From Candidatus Bipolaricaulota bacterium (GTDB taxonomy: Bacteria > Bipolaricaulota > Bipolaricaulia > UBA7950 > UBA9294): a stretch of DNA of 12,889 nt. A program made the position numbers and the translations under genes. Where the stretch lies: contig JAGGSM010000066.1 of assembly GCA_021159105.1 (NCBI GenBank), forward strand, positions 1 through 12,889, in the 5' to 3' direction. The notes beneath the pieces are model-generated. The model did no database searches and had not been told where the DNA came from. It saw only the letters and a program-made list of their open reading frames with translations. The first letter of the stretch is position 1; each line of letters starts with the position of its first letter. This document shows positions 10,505 to 12,889 of this stretch, one piece after another.

Positions 10505-12826
10505 TCATCCTCCTGTCTTGATCCCCTGCTTGCTGCGGGGCGGTTCATTTGACGCGAAATGAGCGACTACCGCTTGTCCCAGCGACATTCCTCCATCGTT
10601 ACACGGAACGCGGTGATGAGAGAAGACTTCCAGTCCCTTACTTTCGAGCGCTGCGCTCGCCAGATGCGTCAGGAGCCGGTTCTGCAGCACGCCGCCACTC
10701 AACACCACCCTTTCCAGGCTCGTTTCTTGGGCTATCAGCTCGCACATTTCGGCGATCACCGCGGCCATGGTTCGGTGAAAGCGCAGAGAGATGGTAGCCG
10801 GTGGAACGCCGGAGCGCACGTCGCGTAGGATCGATGAGATGGTGCTTTCCAGTCGTACAACTTGTGTTTGCGCTTCCTTGTCGATTGAGAACGGATAGCC
10901 CCTTGAATCCTGATTCTCTTTTGCCGCCACTGCTTCCAGTTCGATCGCCGCTTGCCCCTCGTAATCGATCTCTTCCCGCACCCCGATAAGTGCCGCCACC
11001 GTGTCAAACAGCCTTCCGGCGGATGAGGTCAGTGGAGAATTGATCCCCTTCTCGATCTGTTGTGCGATCACGCGTCGCTCGATCGGATCTACTTTATCGA
11101 GCGGGAGTCCGGCCAGCGCGATGTCGTCGCCGAACAGTGTATACAGATAAGCCAGCGCCATGCGATATGGCCTTCTTATCGCTGCTTCCCCACCGGGCAT
11201 GGGGATGTATTCCAGCTGCCCGACGCGCTCGAAGCTTGCCCAGTCAGCGATCAGAAACTCGCCACCCCAGATCGCTCCGTCCGTGCCGTAGCCGGTTCCG
11301 TCGAAGGCCACCCCGATCACCTTCCCTTCCAGTTCGTTATCGATCATCCCGCTCACGATGTGCGCGTGATGGTGCTGTACAGCGACGCAGGGCAGGCTGG
11401 TCTCAGCGGCCAACGCTCGCCCGTACTTGGTGGCGGCGTATTCTGGGTGCATGTCGCAGGCGATGACTTTGGGAGCGATGCGAAAGAGCGATTCGTAATG
11501 GCCTATCGTGTCCTTGAGGTGTGAGAGCGCCTCCTCGGAGCCCATGTCGCCGATATGCTGGCTGATGAACGCGTGTTCCCCTCTGGTCAGGCAGACCGTG
11601 TTCTTCAGCTCGGGCCCGCAGGCAAGGATCTCACGGGCTTGAAAGGGCAGGACGATCGGGTCAGGGGCGTAGCCGCGCGCCCTTCGGATCACGCGCGTTC
11701 CGCGGTCGACAACGCACACGCTGTCGTCGCAGCGCACGTGGATATCGCGATCGTGCAGCAAGAAGTAGTCAGCGATCCCAGCGAGCTTGACGAGCGCTTC
11801 TTCGTTGTCCCTTGCCAGCGGTTCGCCGCTCAGGTTCCCGCTCGTCATCACCAGCGGGATCTGTGCCTTGTGCAGCAGAAGGTGGTGCAGCGGAGTGTAT
11901 GGAAGCATCACTCCGAGATCGTGCTGCTGTGGGGCGATGAGAGGCGAGATATCGGATTCATCCTTCTTCCAGCGCAGAAGGACGATCGGAGCCACCGGAG
12001 AGGAAAGGAGGGCCTCCTCTTCCTCTGACACTGCGCAGTGTGCCCTGATCTTGTCCATCGTTGCGATCATCACCGCCAGCGGCTTGGAGGGGCGATGCTT
12101 TCTGGTGCGTAAACTGTGCACGGCATCTTCATTGGTGGCATCGCATGCCAGATGAAATCCGCCCAGCCCCTTCAGCGCCAGGATCTTTCCCGCTCTCAGC
12201 AATTCACACGCCTCTGCCAGCGGATCGTCCGCCTCGATACGAGCGCCGTCCTTACCGACGAGCCACACCCGTGGCCCGCACACCGGACAGGCGTTCGGCT
12301 GGGCATGAAACCGCCGATCGAGCGGATCATCGTACTCGGATTGACAGTCGGCGCACATGACAAACTCATCCATCGTCGTCTTCGGCCGGTCGTAGGGGAT
12401 GTCCTTAATGATCGTGAATCGCGGCCCGCAGTTGGTGCAGTTGGTGAACGGGTAATTGTAGCGACGGTCAGTTGGCGAGAAGATCTCCCTCTTGCAGTCT
12501 TCGCAGGTGGCGATATCGGGAGAGATAAGCTGATACTCGTTCTTCACGCTCTGACTCTCGCGGATAACAAACTCGTCATATCCAGCAAGAGGATGGAAGC
12601 TTGCCTCCAGATTGTCGATCCTTGACCGAGGGGGTGCCTGCGTGCGCAGGGAAGAGATGAACTCGGCAAGCGCGGTCTCGTCTCCTTCGGCCTCGATCTC
12701 GACGCTTCCCGAGGTGTTGCATACCCAGCCGGTCAGTCGGTAGGAGTGAGCCAGCCGGTAAACAAACGGTCTGAACCCAACCCCCTGCACGATTCCATAG
12801 ACGTTGATCTTTACTTGCTGTTTCAT
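10505..12826 (-). CDS. hypF: Carbamoyltransferase HypF
   Basis: A 773-residue, full-length HypF that makes carbamoyl-AMP from carbamoyl phosphate and ATP, then carbamoylates HypE. Domains in order: acylphosphatase-like (1-90, YGIVQGVGFRPFVYRL at 10-25); double zinc-finger region with four CxxC pairs (Cys108/111, 130/133, 158/161, 180/183); YrdC-like domain (about 200-390, with KHRPSKPLAVM and TSGNLSGEPLARD); and a Kae1/TobZ-like domain (400-773). The last holds the metal-binding HHHAH at 485-489, FDGTGYGTDGAIWGGEF (508-524), LSGGVLQN (709-716) and HHRVPCNDGGMSLGQ (737-751). The ATG at 12826 is chosen because the protein then begins right before the acylphosphatase strand and has purine-rich AGGGAAGGGGA upstream. 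A GTG at 12844 is possible but lies inside the terminal palindrome. It is the first visible gene of the hyp operon. Confidence 0.97.
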   Translation of the reverse strand: MKQQVKINVYGIVQGVGFRPFVYRLAHSYRLTGWVCNTSGSVEIEAEGDETALAEFISSLRTQAPPRSRIDNLEASFHPLAGYDEFVIRESQSVKNEYQLISPDIATCEDCKREIFSPTDRRYNYPFTNCTNCGPRFTIIKDIPYDRPKTTMDEFVMCADCQSEYDDPLDRRFHAQPNACPVCGPRVWLVGKDGARIEADDPLAEACELLRAGKILALKGLGGFHLACDATNEDAVHSLRTRKHRPSKPLAVMIATMDKIRAHCAVSEEEEALLSSPVAPIVLLRWKKDESDISPLIAPQQHDLGVMLPYTPLHHLLLHKAQIPLVMTSGNLSGEPLARDNEEALVKLAGIADYFLLHDRDIHVRCDDSVCVVDRGTRVIRRARGYAPDPIVLPFQAREILACGPELKNTVCLTRGEHAFISQHIGDMGSEEALSHLKDTIGHYESLFRIAPKVIACDMHPEYAATKYGRALAAETSLPCVAVQHHHAHIVSGMIDNELEGKVIGVAFDGTGYGTDGAIWGGEFLIADWASFERVGQLEYIPMPGGEAAIRRPYRMALAYLYTLFGDDIALAGLPLDKVDPIERRVIAQQIEKGINSPLTSSAGRLFDTVAALIGVREEIDYEGQAAIELEAVAAKENQDSRGYPFSIDKEAQTQVVRLESTISSILRDVRSGVPPATISLRFHRTMAAVIAEMCELIAQETSLERVVLSGGVLQNRLLTHLASAALESKGLEVFSHHRVPCNDGGMSLGQAVVAHFASNEPPRSKQGIKTGG

Positions 12827-12832
12827 TCCCCT

Positions 12833-12889
12833 TCCCTGTCCCACAAAAACCGCCTGAATCCTATTCAGGCGGTTTTTGTGGGACAGGGA
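12833..12889. repeat. Perfect 57-nt palindrome (27-nt arms, 3-nt loop) at the window end
   Basis: Left arm 12833-12859, loop CCT 12860-12862, right arm 12863-12889; all 27 positions pair. The right arm finishes on the last base of the window. The left arm starts 6 nt before the hypF start codon. The inner part is a terminator core; the outer 12 bp on each side (TCCCTGTCCCAC and its complement) pair perfectly as well, which terminators do not need. This may be a real long hairpin or an assembly fold-back at a contig end. Confidence 0.9.
12845..12877. terminator. Bidirectional intrinsic terminator core upstream of hypF
   Basis: A5, then CCGCCTGAAT (12850-12859), loop CCT, ATTCAGGCGG (12863-12872), then T5. 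A 10-bp stem flanked by A and T runs is the classic bidirectional rho-independent terminator. On the plus strand it would end a transcript coming from the left; on the minus strand it would stop readthrough arriving from beyond the window before hypF. Only 18 nt lie between its T-run and the hypF ATG, which leaves no room for a separate promoter. Confidence 0.65.

Overview
This window reads as ordinary bacterial chromosome, moderately G+C-rich by eye, with dense same-strand gene clusters. There is no rRNA, tRNA, phage or IS gene to place it taxonomically. The gene content (a molybdenum hydroxylase of the xanthine/CO dehydrogenase class, a full set of [NiFe]-hydrogenase maturation genes, a flavin reductase-like protein) suits an anaerobe or facultative anaerobe. 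A large predicted beta-barrel protein with a signal peptide suggests a cell with an outer membrane. An uncultured lineage such as Bipolaricaulota (OP1/Acetothermia) would fit, but that is a guess.

Layout. (1) 1-1573, plus strand: the tail of a molybdo-hydroxylase operon, with the C-terminus of the [2Fe-2S] subunit, a MocA-type molybdopterin nucleotidyltransferase and the FAD subunit, all translationally coupled. (2) 1620-2015, plus: a small PKD-domain lipoprotein. (3) 2012-3117, minus: a GNAT acetyltransferase with a near-consensus promoter, and a flavin reductase/flavoredoxin-like protein. (4) 3229-3852, plus: upp, divergent from the flavin reductase gene, with back-to-back promoters between them. 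(5) 3963-6869, plus: a 968-residue exported protein with two NEW3-like Ig domains, about 430 residues of beta-barrel-like sequence, two SdrB/Cna-B-like domains and a terminal PKD domain. (6) 6870-7135: a non-coding spacer holding a nested inverted-repeat element built from degenerate 9-nt units, plus a separate hairpin. (7) 7136-12826, minus: a compact hypF-hypC-hypD-hypE-hypA-hypB operon. (8) 12833-12889: a perfect 57-nt palindrome ending exactly at the window end. It contains an intrinsic-terminator core and lies only 6 nt before the hypF start codon.

How the genes work together. The Hyp proteins form one pathway: HypF and HypE make the cyanide ligands from carbamoyl phosphate, HypC and HypD build the Fe(CN)2CO unit, and HypA and HypB insert nickel. 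No hydrogenase structural subunit or maturation protease is visible, so their client enzyme must be encoded elsewhere. The first cluster likewise pairs structural subunits with the enzyme that finishes their molybdenum cofactor. The most unusual items are the usher-like barrel protein, the 6948-7102 inverted-repeat element and the palindrome upstream of hypF.
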